The notes under the pieces are model-generated. The model was not told the DNA's origin. It made no database searches and saw nothing but the letters and a program-made list of their open reading frames with translations. Shown here one piece after another: positions 1-7,659 of a DNA stretch of 64,000 nt. The first letter of the stretch is position 1. Every line of letters starts with the position of its first letter. This DNA is from CBDCTM01 sp965222005 (GTDB lineage Bacteria > Bacteroidota > Bacteroidia > Chitinophagales > Saprospiraceae), in contig OZ244935.1 of NCBI GenBank assembly GCA_965222005.1, forward strand, positions 5,580,001 to 5,644,000. Reading direction: 5' to 3'. Position numbers and translations under genes: made by a program.

Positions 1-464
1 GTACCCGTTCCGAGCATGGCGGAATCATCAAAGACGGAGCAAAAATGGTGAATGCGGTCTCCAACTCCACCGTTCCCAAATTCAGCATCGTAATAGGCAA
101 CTCCTATGGAGCCGGCAATTATGCCATGTGTGGTAAAGCCTACGACCCACGCCTCATCGTAGCCTGGCCGACGGCCAAAATCGCTGTGATGGGTGGAGCA
201 CAGGCAGCCAAAACCCTGCTCCAGATACAGATTTCAGGTCGCAAGGCAGCTGGCGAGGATCCCGATCCCGAAGAGGAGCAGCGCCTCTACGAAGAGATCA
301 AGGCCCGCTACGATAAGCAAACCACGCCCTACTATGCCGCCGCACGCCTTTGGGTGGATGCCATCATCGATCCGTTGGAAACGCGCCGGATCATTTCAAT
401 GGGTATCGAAGCAGCCAACAACGCCCCGCTTGCACCTTTTAATGTAGGCGTAATCCAAACATAG
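1..464 (+). CDS. acyl-CoA carboxylase carboxyltransferase subunit, C-terminal part (partial)
   Basis: End of a biotin-dependent carboxyltransferase beta subunit, most like methylcrotonoyl-CoA carboxylase, which transfers CO2 from carboxybiotin to an acyl-CoA (leucine or related acyl-CoA breakdown). The frame is open from base 3 and the start lies outside the window. Seen: SEHGGIIKDGAKMVNAVSN, the glycine-rich GNSYGAGNYAMCGKAYDP that forms the oxyanion/CoA pocket in this crotonase-like fold, WPTAKIAVMGG, a charged helix, and the family C-terminus WVDAIIDPLETR. The substrate (methylcrotonyl-, propionyl- or geranyl-CoA) cannot be decided from this fragment. Confidence 0.9.
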   Translation, partial: TRSEHGGIIKDGAKMVNAVSNSTVPKFSIVIGNSYGAGNYAMCGKAYDPRLIVAWPTAKIAVMGGAQAAKTLLQIQISGRKAAGEDPDPEEEQRLYEEIKARYDKQTTPYYAAARLWVDAIIDPLETRRIISMGIEAANNAPLAPFNVGVIQT

Positions 465-488
465 TGATTGACGGATTGTTACAGCAAT

Positions 489-617
489 ATGAAAACTTCA
501 CAGAAAAACTGGATCAAACGAATCGGCATTGCCGGGTTTCTATTTTTCCTTATCAAAGGACTCATCTGGATCGCCATTTTCCTTTGGGCTGGCAAATGCG
601 CCCTGGAAAACAGCTAA
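489..617 (+). CDS. very short single-span membrane protein
   Basis: A 42-codon ORF starting ATG AAA at 489 and ending TAA at 617. It encodes a basic N-terminus (KTSQKNWIKR), one hydrophobic span (IGIAGFLFFLIKGLIWIAIF) and a short tail. It fits exactly between the carboxyltransferase stop and the start chosen for the RNA methyltransferase. A basic head followed by one span is typical of small inner-membrane peptides. I recall similar short ORFs in Bacteroidota but cannot verify this here. Function unknown. Confidence 0.5.
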   Translation: MKTSQKNWIKRIGIAGFLFFLIKGLIWIAIFLWAGKCALENS

Positions 618-636
618 ATCTGCAAATCGTGTTACA

Positions 637-1806
637 TTGAAGTGCATCGCCAAAACATTTTTCGGATTGGAAGAAGTCCTCAGCCGGGAGTTGGAACAGC
701 TCGGCGCCCGGTCCGTTGAAATCCTGCGGCGGGCTGTGGCTTTTGAAGGGGATCAAGCATTGCTCTACCGCGCCAATTTACAACTCCGCACCACTCTGCG
801 CATTCTCACATCCATCCACCAATTTCGCGCACGCCAGGATCGTGAGCTGTATAATGGTATCTATCAATACGGTTGGCACGAGCTCTTGAAGCCTTCCAAC
901 ACGCTGGCCGTAGATGCTGTGATCCAGTCCACACATTTCAAGCATTCTAAATATGTAGCGCTCAAAACCAAGGATGCGATCGTGGATCAGCTGCGCACGC
1001 ACTATGGCAGGCGGCCCAATGTGGATACCCGCCAGCCCGATCTGCGCGTACATATTCACATCGCCGGGCATCAGGTTAATGTATTGCTCGACAGTTCCGG
1101 CGACTCTCTCCATAAGCGCGGCTACCGCCTCCAAACGCAGGCGGTCCCCATCAACGAAGCGCTGGCTGCGGGCATGATCCTACTCAGCAATTGGCAAGCC
1201 GACCGAGATTTTATCGATCCCATGTGTGGCTCCGGTACACTTCCCATTGAAGCTGCAATGATTGCCCGCAATATCCCTCCCCAATGGCATCGCAGAGCTT
1301 TTGGCTTTCAGCGCTGGAGGGATTACGACGAATCGCTTTGGCAAACGATTAAAGAAGAAGCTGGCGAGGGCTTTCGCCCTTTCAGCCATCAGATCATGGG
1401 TACTGACCACAATGCCGGAGCTATTCGGCTGGCCCGGCAAAATGCACGATTGGCGGGCGTTCCAGAGCAAATTCACTGGGAAAAGCGAGCATTTGAAGAC
1501 TGGCAGTCGCCAGAGCGAATAGCCTTGCTCATCATGAATCCGCCCTATGACGAGCGGCTAAGATCGGATTCGGTTCAGGCATTGTACAAAATGATTGGCG
1601 ACCAGCTCAAGCAGCATTTTACAGGCTGCGAAGCCTGGATATTGTCGTCCAATATGTCGGCTTTAAAGTCGGTAGGGCTGCGCGCAGCGCGCAAAATGGT
1701 TTTGTTCAATGGTTCACTGGAATGTAAATTCCAGCAATACGAAATGTATGCCGGCAGTAAAAAGAAAAAGTATTCTGGAAGCGATCAAACTGAACCTAAG
1801 GCATGA
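637..1806 (+). CDS. THUMP-domain class I SAM-dependent RNA methyltransferase (RlmL/UPF0020-like)
   Basis: Predicted N2-guanine RNA methyltransferase of the RlmL/TrmN-like group, acting on rRNA or tRNA in the cytoplasm. An N-terminal ferredoxin-like/THUMP region (about residues 1-160) is followed by a Rossmann methyltransferase with the SAM motif DPMCGSGTLPIEAAMIARN, an acidic TDHNAGAI strand and the catalytic NPPYDERL. The frame stays open to 529, but that part overlaps the short ORF at 489-617 in another frame and has no family match. The family N-terminus (KxIAKTxFGLEEVL) begins right at TTG 637, giving about 389 residues, normal for the family. The next gene starts in the stop codon (ATGA). 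Confidence 0.85.
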   Translation: MKCIAKTFFGLEEVLSRELEQLGARSVEILRRAVAFEGDQALLYRANLQLRTTLRILTSIHQFRARQDRELYNGIYQYGWHELLKPSNTLAVDAVIQSTHFKHSKYVALKTKDAIVDQLRTHYGRRPNVDTRQPDLRVHIHIAGHQVNVLLDSSGDSLHKRGYRLQTQAVPINEALAAGMILLSNWQADRDFIDPMCGSGTLPIEAAMIARNIPPQWHRRAFGFQRWRDYDESLWQTIKEEAGEGFRPFSHQIMGTDHNAGAIRLARQNARLAGVPEQIHWEKRAFEDWQSPERIALLIMNPPYDERLRSDSVQALYKMIGDQLKQHFTGCEAWILSSNMSALKSVGLRAARKMVLFNGSLECKFQQYEMYAGSKKKKYSGSDQTEPKA

Positions 1807-2165
1807 GCAAGCAAGTGTGTAAAAATACCTGTCTCCTTTTGATTGTTTCGATCCTTTTGGGTAGTGACCTGCTTGGGCAAGTAGGCCTGCACTTTGAGCA
1901 GAAAAAAAAATTAAATTCAGCGAGCTTATGGGAGCCGGCGAAGCGGGAAGCCGCTTTGGAGAGGATGTTTCCCGATCTCCGACTGAGCATGCTGGGCCAT
2001 CATTGGGACTCTCCGGGCCGGATACCTCTTTATTATAGTTACCGGCATCTGCCATTTTTTTGCAGGCTGGAAGTAGATATAGAGCAGCACAGCTATCTTC
2101 CCGTCAAAATCCGGCTGGGCGAACAGCGCTATGTCGATCGGCTGGAAGGCAAAGAGCGAGATTAG
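1803..2165 (+). CDS. hypothetical secreted protein
   Basis: A 120-residue protein whose ATG overlaps the methyltransferase stop by 4 bases, so it is probably co-translated. A basic N-terminus and a hydrophobic stretch (about residues 9-25) ending LLGQ look like a Sec signal peptide. The mature part is short, with basic and aromatic residues (FPDLRLSMLGHHWD, YYSYRHLPFFCRLEVDIE). I do not recognise a family. The overlap and signal peptide argue that it is a real gene. Confidence 0.6.
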   Translation: MSKQVCKNTCLLLIVSILLGSDLLGQVGLHFEQKKKLNSASLWEPAKREAALERMFPDLRLSMLGHHWDSPGRIPLYYSYRHLPFFCRLEVDIEQHSYLPVKIRLGEQRYVDRLEGKERD

Positions 2166-2175
2166 CTATCAACAA

Positions 2176-2682
2176 TCAAGTCTTTTCCACCTCCCTGTAC
2201 GTTTCAAAAAATTCCTGCCGGGCAATCCGATACACCTCACTTAAATCCGGCGGACAAACCATGTAGTCACCGGTTTTTATCACCATTGGTTCACCCCAGG
2301 GAGCTTCAAAGTACACTTCTTTTTCCCTGGCCAGTTCGGGCAGCACCTTATCCGTGACCAGGATGCCCAGCACTTTGCCAACGGGTTGGTAGCGGTCATA
2401 TTTTTTGCCTTTGCGTTTTTTTTGCAGCACATACTTTTTGTGAAACTTGCTGCCCGGAACGATGTAGCGTTCTTTGGCTTTCGTAGTATTTTTAACTACA
2501 TAATCGCCGCTATTGGCTTTGTTGGCCGTTTCTTTTCCATCGCCGGTAATGGTAACGATCTGCTCTCCTTCGCGGGCGTGGCGGGCCAGTACGCAGCGAT
2601 ACTTTATAAACAATTCCCCTTTTTCCTGTAATTGGGGGATCAGTAAGTCCTGGATTTTTTGCTGAGAATAGTGAACTTGCAT
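2176..2682 (-). CDS. conserved hypothetical cytoplasmic protein, possibly PGDYG-type
   Basis: A 168-residue soluble protein, convergent with the preceding small gene. It has no signal peptide or membrane segment. It holds two similar modules with the pattern T-x-DGKET...SGDYVVKN and MVIKTGDYMVCPPD, which recall the small PGDYG domain (known family of unknown biochemical role). A central stretch KKRKGKKYDRYQPVGKVLG is strongly basic. The assignment rests on the GDY-V motif alone; no catalytic residues can be named. Confidence 0.55.
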   Translation of the reverse strand: MQVHYSQQKIQDLLIPQLQEKGELFIKYRCVLARHAREGEQIVTITGDGKETANKANSGDYVVKNTTKAKERYIVPGSKFHKKYVLQKKRKGKKYDRYQPVGKVLGILVTDKVLPELAREKEVYFEAPWGEPMVIKTGDYMVCPPDLSEVYRIARQEFFETYREVEKT

Positions 2683-3088
2683 GGTTTGTATGCTTTTAAA
2701 GTAAGAACCCGCCTGCCGCAGGGTTTGTCATTTGAGTTGAAAGTAGTCAATTTTTTTAAGGCACAAAGCGGAAGATTGCTAAAACCCGCTTAAAATTGTA
2801 CGATTGGAAAACGCATGAGTTGTTAAGTAGTTTACCTTACCCAGGGCAATTCGTGCCAAAAGAAAAAGAGGCTTTCCCAAAACATTGGTTTTCTGTATGT
2901 ATTGCCCACGAGCTACCTATTGCTGAGGCTATTTTTGATGTGCTGAGCAGCTCTCAATTCGGATTATACAGGCCTTTTTGTTATCACCTACCATTGTCGG
3001 GGCATATTTGCGATCCGATGATCGTTTTTGGTGGTTTGAAGAATTTGCAATATTTTAAAGCTCTTTTGGTATTCCTTAGACGGCTAAT
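2683..3088. other. 406-bp gap with no supported gene
   Basis: Between the divergent hypothetical gene and the LuxR-type gene. A TTG-initiated 98-codon frame (2796-3092) runs through it and overlaps the LuxR start as ATGA, but it has no recognisable domain, no ATG start and no clear ribosome binding site. I treat the stretch as the promoter region of both flanking genes. Confidence 0.4.
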
Positions 3089-3556
3089 ATGAACAGATTT
3101 TTGAATAAATACTGGATTGAAGTGATGGCGGGAGTTTATGTATTGTGGTTTGCTTTCCAACTGCCGGACATGATTTTTTTCCAGGAAGGCAAGGTCGGCC
3201 TCTTCCCCGATATGCACCTCTCGGCCAGTTCGATGCTGCGGTTTATCATCCAGATATTTGTATTAGGCCTGTGTTTTGGAATCATCCCTACCAAGTACCT
3301 GACCAAAAGGAGGTTGGCCAGGTCCATCAGCCAGCTAAAGCAGGGAAGCGACAAACCCGCCAATGTACTTTCACCCAGGGAGTTGGAAATTTTCCATATT
3401 CTAAAAAAAAATACGCACATCTCGCTTAAGGAACTTTCCGCAAAATTGAACATTGGTGAGAATACCGTCAAAACCCATATCAATTCCATTTACAAGAAGT
3501 TGAAGATATCCAATCGCAAGGAACTGGCTTCCAAATTCAATGAGCTAAATAGTTAA
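3089..3556 (+). CDS. membrane-attached LuxR-family DNA-binding regulator
   Basis: A 155-residue protein with two hydrophobic segments (about residues 10-28 and 50-68) followed by a C-terminal LuxR-type helix-turn-helix (about 92-152). The HTH has the family landmarks LSPRELEIFHIL, the recognition region GENTVKTHINSIYKKLKI and a closing SNRKEL. There is no receiver or autoinducer domain, so the membrane part is the only possible input module. Bacteroidota have many such short TM-plus-LuxR proteins; targets are unknown. Confidence 0.8.
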   Translation: MNRFLNKYWIEVMAGVYVLWFAFQLPDMIFFQEGKVGLFPDMHLSASSMLRFIIQIFVLGLCFGIIPTKYLTKRRLARSISQLKQGSDKPANVLSPRELEIFHILKKNTHISLKELSAKLNIGENTVKTHINSIYKKLKISNRKELASKFNELNS

Positions 3557-3562
3557 AAGATA

Positions 3563-3598
3563 CTAGTACTGGTACTAAATCGGTAGTAAGAGTACTAG
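3563..3598. repeat. inverted repeat CTAGTACT / AGTACTAG after the LuxR gene
   Basis: Perfect 8-bp arms (3563-3570 and 3591-3598) separated by 20 bases, starting 7 bases after the LuxR stop. The loop contains further GTACTA-like words. No T-run follows, so a classical terminator is not well supported; it could be a protein binding site or a weak hairpin. Confidence 0.4.
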
Positions 3599-3742
3599 AC
3601 CCACATACGCAAATCACTCATTATCAAGCAATTATGAATAAAAATAAAATCATAGTGGTTGGATGTAAATTTCCAACTACAAAAACTTTCAAGTATGATC
3701 CATTTTATCAAAAATTTGTATGTGCTCAATCCTATATATCAA

Positions 3743-4447
3743 ATGAACACCCGTACACCCATAACATTCTCACTACTCAGCTGCCTGATCATCTTGCTGC
3801 TGATAGCTTGTAAGCTCAAAAAGCCGGAGCAGGGAATTCTGCTGGCCGATGATTCGATTTGCTTTTTCAGCAATGTGGGTATTGGTAATGAGACCCCCAA
3901 ATATCCGTTGAGCTTTTCAGGAGAGCTGGGGGATATTGTATCGCTTCAGAATGCTAAAGGGGATGGCAATAATTATGGTTTTGGTCTGAGAGGTGGCGAA
4001 TTGCAAATTCATACCGACGGAGAATGGGCCGATATCGTTTTTGGCTATGGCAACAGCAGCAGCGACAGTACCCTGCATGAAACCATGCGCATCAAAGGCA
4101 AGGGCCTGGTGGGCATAGGTACCAACGATCCTCAGCATGCGCTGGATGTGAAGGGCAGCATTCGGGGCAAGGAGCTCATTACGGATGTTAGCTGGGGCGA
4201 TTTTGTATTCGAGCCCGACTATCCGCTTATGCCGCTGAAGGAGGTGGAGCAATTCATACAACAGCATCGCCATCTTCCCGGTATTCCTCCCGCCCAAAAA
4301 GTTGAAACAGAAGGATTGAAGATAGGAGAAATAAATTCTTTGATGATTCAAAAAATCGAGGAGCTGACCCTATATACCATCGCCCTCAAAAAGGAAAGTG
4401 ATGCCCTGAAAGCACAAGTTAAAGGACTAAAAAACAAGATGCGTTAA
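3743..4447 (+). CDS. lipoprotein with tail-fibre-like repeat and C-terminal coiled coil
   Basis: Starting at ATG 3743 gives a lipoprotein signal peptide with lipobox LLIAC. The frame is open further upstream but only from a TTG. The middle holds VGIGTNDPQHALDVKGSIRG, the repeat common to Bacteroidota tail-fibre-like surface proteins, then LPLKEVEQF-type and HRHLPGIPPAQ motifs and EGLKIGEINSLMIQKIEEL. The protein ends in a coiled coil with no S74 autoprotease triad visible. In longer relatives this module closes large adhesin-like proteins; here it stands almost alone, so it may be a trimmed version. Likely exposed at the outer membrane. Confidence 0.65.
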   Translation: MNTRTPITFSLLSCLIILLLIACKLKKPEQGILLADDSICFFSNVGIGNETPKYPLSFSGELGDIVSLQNAKGDGNNYGFGLRGGELQIHTDGEWADIVFGYGNSSSDSTLHETMRIKGKGLVGIGTNDPQHALDVKGSIRGKELITDVSWGDFVFEPDYPLMPLKEVEQFIQQHRHLPGIPPAQKVETEGLKIGEINSLMIQKIEELTLYTIALKKESDALKAQVKGLKNKMR

Positions 4448-4777
4448 TTGCTATAAACCAATGTTTTATACCCAAATAAAGCTATGAAAACTTTTTATCT
4501 AACGAACTAAAATTTGAAAGATGAAACTAAAAACCCGCTATTCCCCAAGCAAGGCCAGGTACGGCCATTTTCACACCTGCTACCTCATCCCGGCAGCCCA
4601 ATCAGGGCGGCTCATCGGAGCGATACGCCCAAATAACCGACCCGATTAAGCTGGTGTTCGCACATTTTTCATAAACCTGTTTTCCAATCAAATCTGACGC
4701 AAATGTGATTTTCTGATTCCGTCCGGCAGATAGCACACTACCCTACTGCCATCAGCCAGGGCTCAACCCAATCAGCA
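4448..4777. other. 330-bp gap with no supported gene
   Basis: Between the lipoprotein gene and the sulfotransferase gene. It holds only a 42-codon ORF (4521-4649) rich in Arg and Pro with no signal, domain or ribosome binding site. I see no strong hairpin and no RNA-gene motif. It probably carries the promoter of the sulfotransferase-AlkB-Lgt gene group. Confidence 0.4.
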
Positions 4778-5842
4778 ATGAAACTGCCACAACACACCTT
4801 CCGTGTTTCCGGAGGGGACTGGCCGGCTATGCCCCAGCCCCATTCAAAAAGGGATCAATTTCGCCTTTGGTGGAGAAAAACTGCATTATCAGCAGCGAAT
4901 AATTTTCTGATTCCAGGGTTGAATTGGTTTTTAAATGAGTCAGATAACACTACATTTTCCAGCTCGCCTCCTCTTTTCATCATTGGCCACTGGCGAAGCG
5001 GTACCACCTTTTTGCATAGCCTGCTGGCCTGCGACAGCCAATTTGGGGTCATGACCAATGTACGGGCTTTTCTCCCCTGGTGCATGCGGCGCGGCCAGGG
5101 GATGGCATCCGCGTTGATGCGGCCGCATCTGCCCAGCCACCGTTGGGACGGGATGCCCTTATCGCCCCTAAGCCCGCAAGAGGAAGAGTTTGCCATGCTA
5201 CGCCTTTTTGGAGCTGCCGCCTATCGGGGCTGGTACTATCCTGGACAATTGGAAGCTGCCTTTCGCAAGTATTGCTTATTGGATTTTAGCTGCCCGGGGG
5301 AACGCGACCGGTTCAGGGATCAGTACGGGCAACTCATCGGCAGGCTGCAAGCTGCTTGTAGCGGTCACCGGCTTTTGCTAAAAAATCCGCCCAATACGGG
5401 TCGGATTCCGATGCTACTGGAGTTGTTTCCACACGCAAGTTTTATTTACCTGCACCGCCAGGCTACGGAGGTGTATCCATCAGCCAGCCGGATGCACCGG
5501 GCGATGATCGGCCGCCTGGCAGTTGAACCGGCAGACCATATCGATTTTCATTCTTTTGTGGTTGATTTTCATTCGGCCATGCTGGCTAAATATGAAATTG
5601 ACAAGGCCCTCATTCCGGCCGGCCGGCTAATAGAGCTGGACTACAGCCAATTTGTCCAATATCCTTTAGAGGCGCTCGCCTTGATATATCAGCGGTTGGA
5701 GCTACCCGCTTTTGACCGGGCCGTCCCTGCTTTTCAGCACTATTTATTAACAAAAACGATCCATCATGAAAGGTCTAAAATATATGTTCCCCGTGCTCTT
5801 GTGTATCGTTCTCATGATCTTAGCGCACAACCAAGCCATTGA
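4778..5842 (+). CDS. sulfotransferase-family protein
   Basis: Predicted PAPS-dependent sulfotransferase, 354 residues. The 5'-phosphosulfate loop is seen as FIIGHWRSGTTFLHSLL (about residues 69-85); the 3'-phosphate region is YLHRQATEVYPSASRMHRAM. A helical region carries PQEEEFAMLRLFG and LLLKNPPNTGRIPMLLE, both typical of the bacterial sulfotransferase_3-like group. It overlaps the next gene by 77 bases, so the two are almost surely co-expressed. Acceptor unknown; the adjacent lipid-type hydroxylase makes a lipid acceptor attractive (inference). Confidence 0.8.
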   Translation: MKLPQHTFRVSGGDWPAMPQPHSKRDQFRLWWRKTALSAANNFLIPGLNWFLNESDNTTFSSSPPLFIIGHWRSGTTFLHSLLACDSQFGVMTNVRAFLPWCMRRGQGMASALMRPHLPSHRWDGMPLSPLSPQEEEFAMLRLFGAAAYRGWYYPGQLEAAFRKYCLLDFSCPGERDRFRDQYGQLIGRLQAACSGHRLLLKNPPNTGRIPMLLELFPHASFIYLHRQATEVYPSASRMHRAMIGRLAVEPADHIDFHSFVVDFHSAMLAKYEIDKALIPAGRLIELDYSQFVQYPLEALALIYQRLELPAFDRAVPAFQHYLLTKTIHHERSKIYVPRALVYRSHDLSAQPSH

Positions 5843-6767
5843 GTTGTACTTTCTGTTGCTATGTCTGTTGGGCCTTCTCAATCCCCTTTTGGGCGAATAC
5901 ACGGAGGCTGAACTCCGCAGAGAGCTTCACTCTTTTGATCACAGCCGGATAGCCAATATGGCAAAGCTGTTGGCTGCTGTGACATTTACGGGCTTTAATA
6001 TTTGGGGGCTATGCTTTGTGTTCGGCCAGCAACCAAGGGCCGGGGAGATGGTATTGCTGGTATTGGCTGCAGCACATGTCAATGGTTGTATGGGCCTTTC
6101 GCTGGCCCATGAGTTGGAGCATTCCCGCTCCCGCATCCAACTGCTGCTGGGCGATTTGCTGCTCTTTTGGGTATGCCTGCCTTTTTTTCGGGAGGATCAT
6201 ATCCATGGGCATCATGCGCTGGTGGGCACCCCGGCTGATCGTACCAGTGCCCGGCCGGGGCAGACTTTTTATCATTTTTTCATCGGGGCTTTTCGTCAGC
6301 GCATCGGGCGCAGCTATTTTCAAAGCGACGCATTGTCCAAAGAAAGCCATCAGCAACTTATTCGTTTCAGTGGCTTAATAGTGGTCTTCGCATTACTACT
6401 TCTATATGCTATGCCGCTCCTGCTCGGCTACTGGATGGCACAGGCTCTGGTGGTGTATGTGCTCTACGAATTGACCAATTATATTCAGCACTACGGCCTG
6501 GATCGACAACCTGGCAAGCCTATAGAAATTGGGCATTCCTGGAATTGCCACTACAAATATTCCAACTGCTTGATGTTCCTGCTGCCCGTTCATTCGCCCC
6601 ATCATGTTGGCAAACCCTTGCATCTGATCCCCAAATTACTTGGCCCCCGGATGCCATTGGCGATGCTGCCGATGATGCTAGTGGCCTTGCTGCCGCCGCT
6701 ATGGTTTTGGTTGATGGACCCGATGGTAGCCCGCTACCAGCAAACGAGCTTCGATATACCGGCCTGA
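5766..6767 (+). CDS. AlkB-like membrane di-iron hydroxylase
   Basis: Integral-membrane non-haem di-iron monooxygenase related to alkane 1-monooxygenase; adds a hydroxyl group to an alkyl chain using O2 and a reductase partner not found here. The histidine boxes are present in order: HELEHS, DHIHGHH, the AlkB signature NYIQHYGLDR, and HSPHHVGKPLH. About six hydrophobic segments surround them. Length 333 is slightly short for AlkB (usually 360-400). It starts inside the sulfotransferase gene. A terminal or in-chain fatty acid/lipid hydroxylase role, giving a hydroxyl for sulfation, is inference. Confidence 0.82.
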   Translation: MKGLKYMFPVLLCIVLMILAHNQAIELYFLLLCLLGLLNPLLGEYTEAELRRELHSFDHSRIANMAKLLAAVTFTGFNIWGLCFVFGQQPRAGEMVLLVLAAAHVNGCMGLSLAHELEHSRSRIQLLLGDLLLFWVCLPFFREDHIHGHHALVGTPADRTSARPGQTFYHFFIGAFRQRIGRSYFQSDALSKESHQQLIRFSGLIVVFALLLLYAMPLLLGYWMAQALVVYVLYELTNYIQHYGLDRQPGKPIEIGHSWNCHYKYSNCLMFLLPVHSPHHVGKPLHLIPKLLGPRMPLAMLPMMLVALLPPLWFWLMDPMVARYQQTSFDIPA

Positions 6768-6805
6768 GGCCTATTGTATAAAACTATTCTTCAAGCACCA
6801 AACCA

Positions 6806-7648
6806 ATGCTTATCATGGAATTTGCATACTACATATTTGAAGCAGATATCAACTGGTACAGCTTTTTCAGGATAGCAGGGGAAGTGGCTGCTATCACATT
6901 CTTTACTGTTTGCTACTTCCGTTCATCTTGGCAGGTTCATTGGCAAAAATTGGTGGCCTTGCTACTTTTTTTTGCTGTGGTAGGCTTACTGGGTGCCCGC
7001 ATCTTTGGCTTCCTTCAGGAGAGCCTTTCACTTGGCGGAATGGCCTTCAAATGGAGTGCTATTTCCCAACAGTTGCAAAATGGTGCCATGCGATGGTATG
7101 GTAGTATGCTGTGCTTTATTGTGTTTTTGCCTCTGCTTTTGTCAATATTTCCAAAGGCATACCGCTGGAAGTTATTCGACCTGTTTGCCCTATCCCTTTG
7201 CCTGATGATCGTGTTTATCAAGCAGAGCTGCCAGTTTGCCGGTGATGGTTGCTATGGCATTCCCACCACACTGCCCTGGGGGATATACTATTCTTACGGC
7301 AGTCACCCAAGTCTGCTTCCGGTACACCCGACGCCATTGTACGACAGCCTCTTCCATTTGCTGTTTTTTGTATCCCTGCTGCGCCATTGGAAACGCGCCG
7401 CTTTTGATGGACAAATGGGAATATGGTTCTTCACAGGCTCCTCTGCTTTTTGTTTTTTGCTCGAATTCATCCGTATCAATCCTACTGTAGCTTTGAGTTT
7501 GACACTTGCTCAATGGGTTTACCTGTTGATATTGCTTCTGGCAATTTTGATCCGATTGCGGTTGAGTCAAAGATTAACACATCAGAAAGTGCCAACTGAT
7601 TCACTGGAACAGCAAAGTGTAAAATTGCCTTTTTTATTCACCAAATAA
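6806..7648 (+). CDS. divergent prolipoprotein diacylglyceryl transferase (Lgt) homologue
   Basis: A 280-residue protein with about seven membrane spans. It keeps Lgt-like features (GCYG followed by LPWGIYYSYG, then PVHPTPLYDSLFHL), but the region matching the Lgt catalytic H-G-G motif reads MRWYGS, and the usual G-R-x-G-N before the GxxG is replaced by CQFAGDGCYG. It may therefore not do the canonical transfer from phosphatidylglycerol to a lipobox Cys. It follows AlkB after 38 bases, same strand. ATG 6806 and 6815 are both possible starts. Confidence 0.7.
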   Translation: MLIMEFAYYIFEADINWYSFFRIAGEVAAITFFTVCYFRSSWQVHWQKLVALLLFFAVVGLLGARIFGFLQESLSLGGMAFKWSAISQQLQNGAMRWYGSMLCFIVFLPLLLSIFPKAYRWKLFDLFALSLCLMIVFIKQSCQFAGDGCYGIPTTLPWGIYYSYGSHPSLLPVHPTPLYDSLFHLLFFVSLLRHWKRAAFDGQMGIWFFTGSSAFCFLLEFIRINPTVALSLTLAQWVYLLILLLAILIRLRLSQRLTHQKVPTDSLEQQSVKLPFLFTK

Positions 7649-7659
7649 ATATAGTTGAT

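Noticed and set aside
2796..3092. 98-codon frame before the LuxR-type gene
   Set aside because: It starts at TTG, has no recognised domain, signal peptide or ribosome binding site, and its composition looks random.
4521..4649. 42-codon ATG frame between the lipoprotein and sulfotransferase genes
   Set aside because: Arg/Pro-rich with no signal or membrane segment; likely chance.
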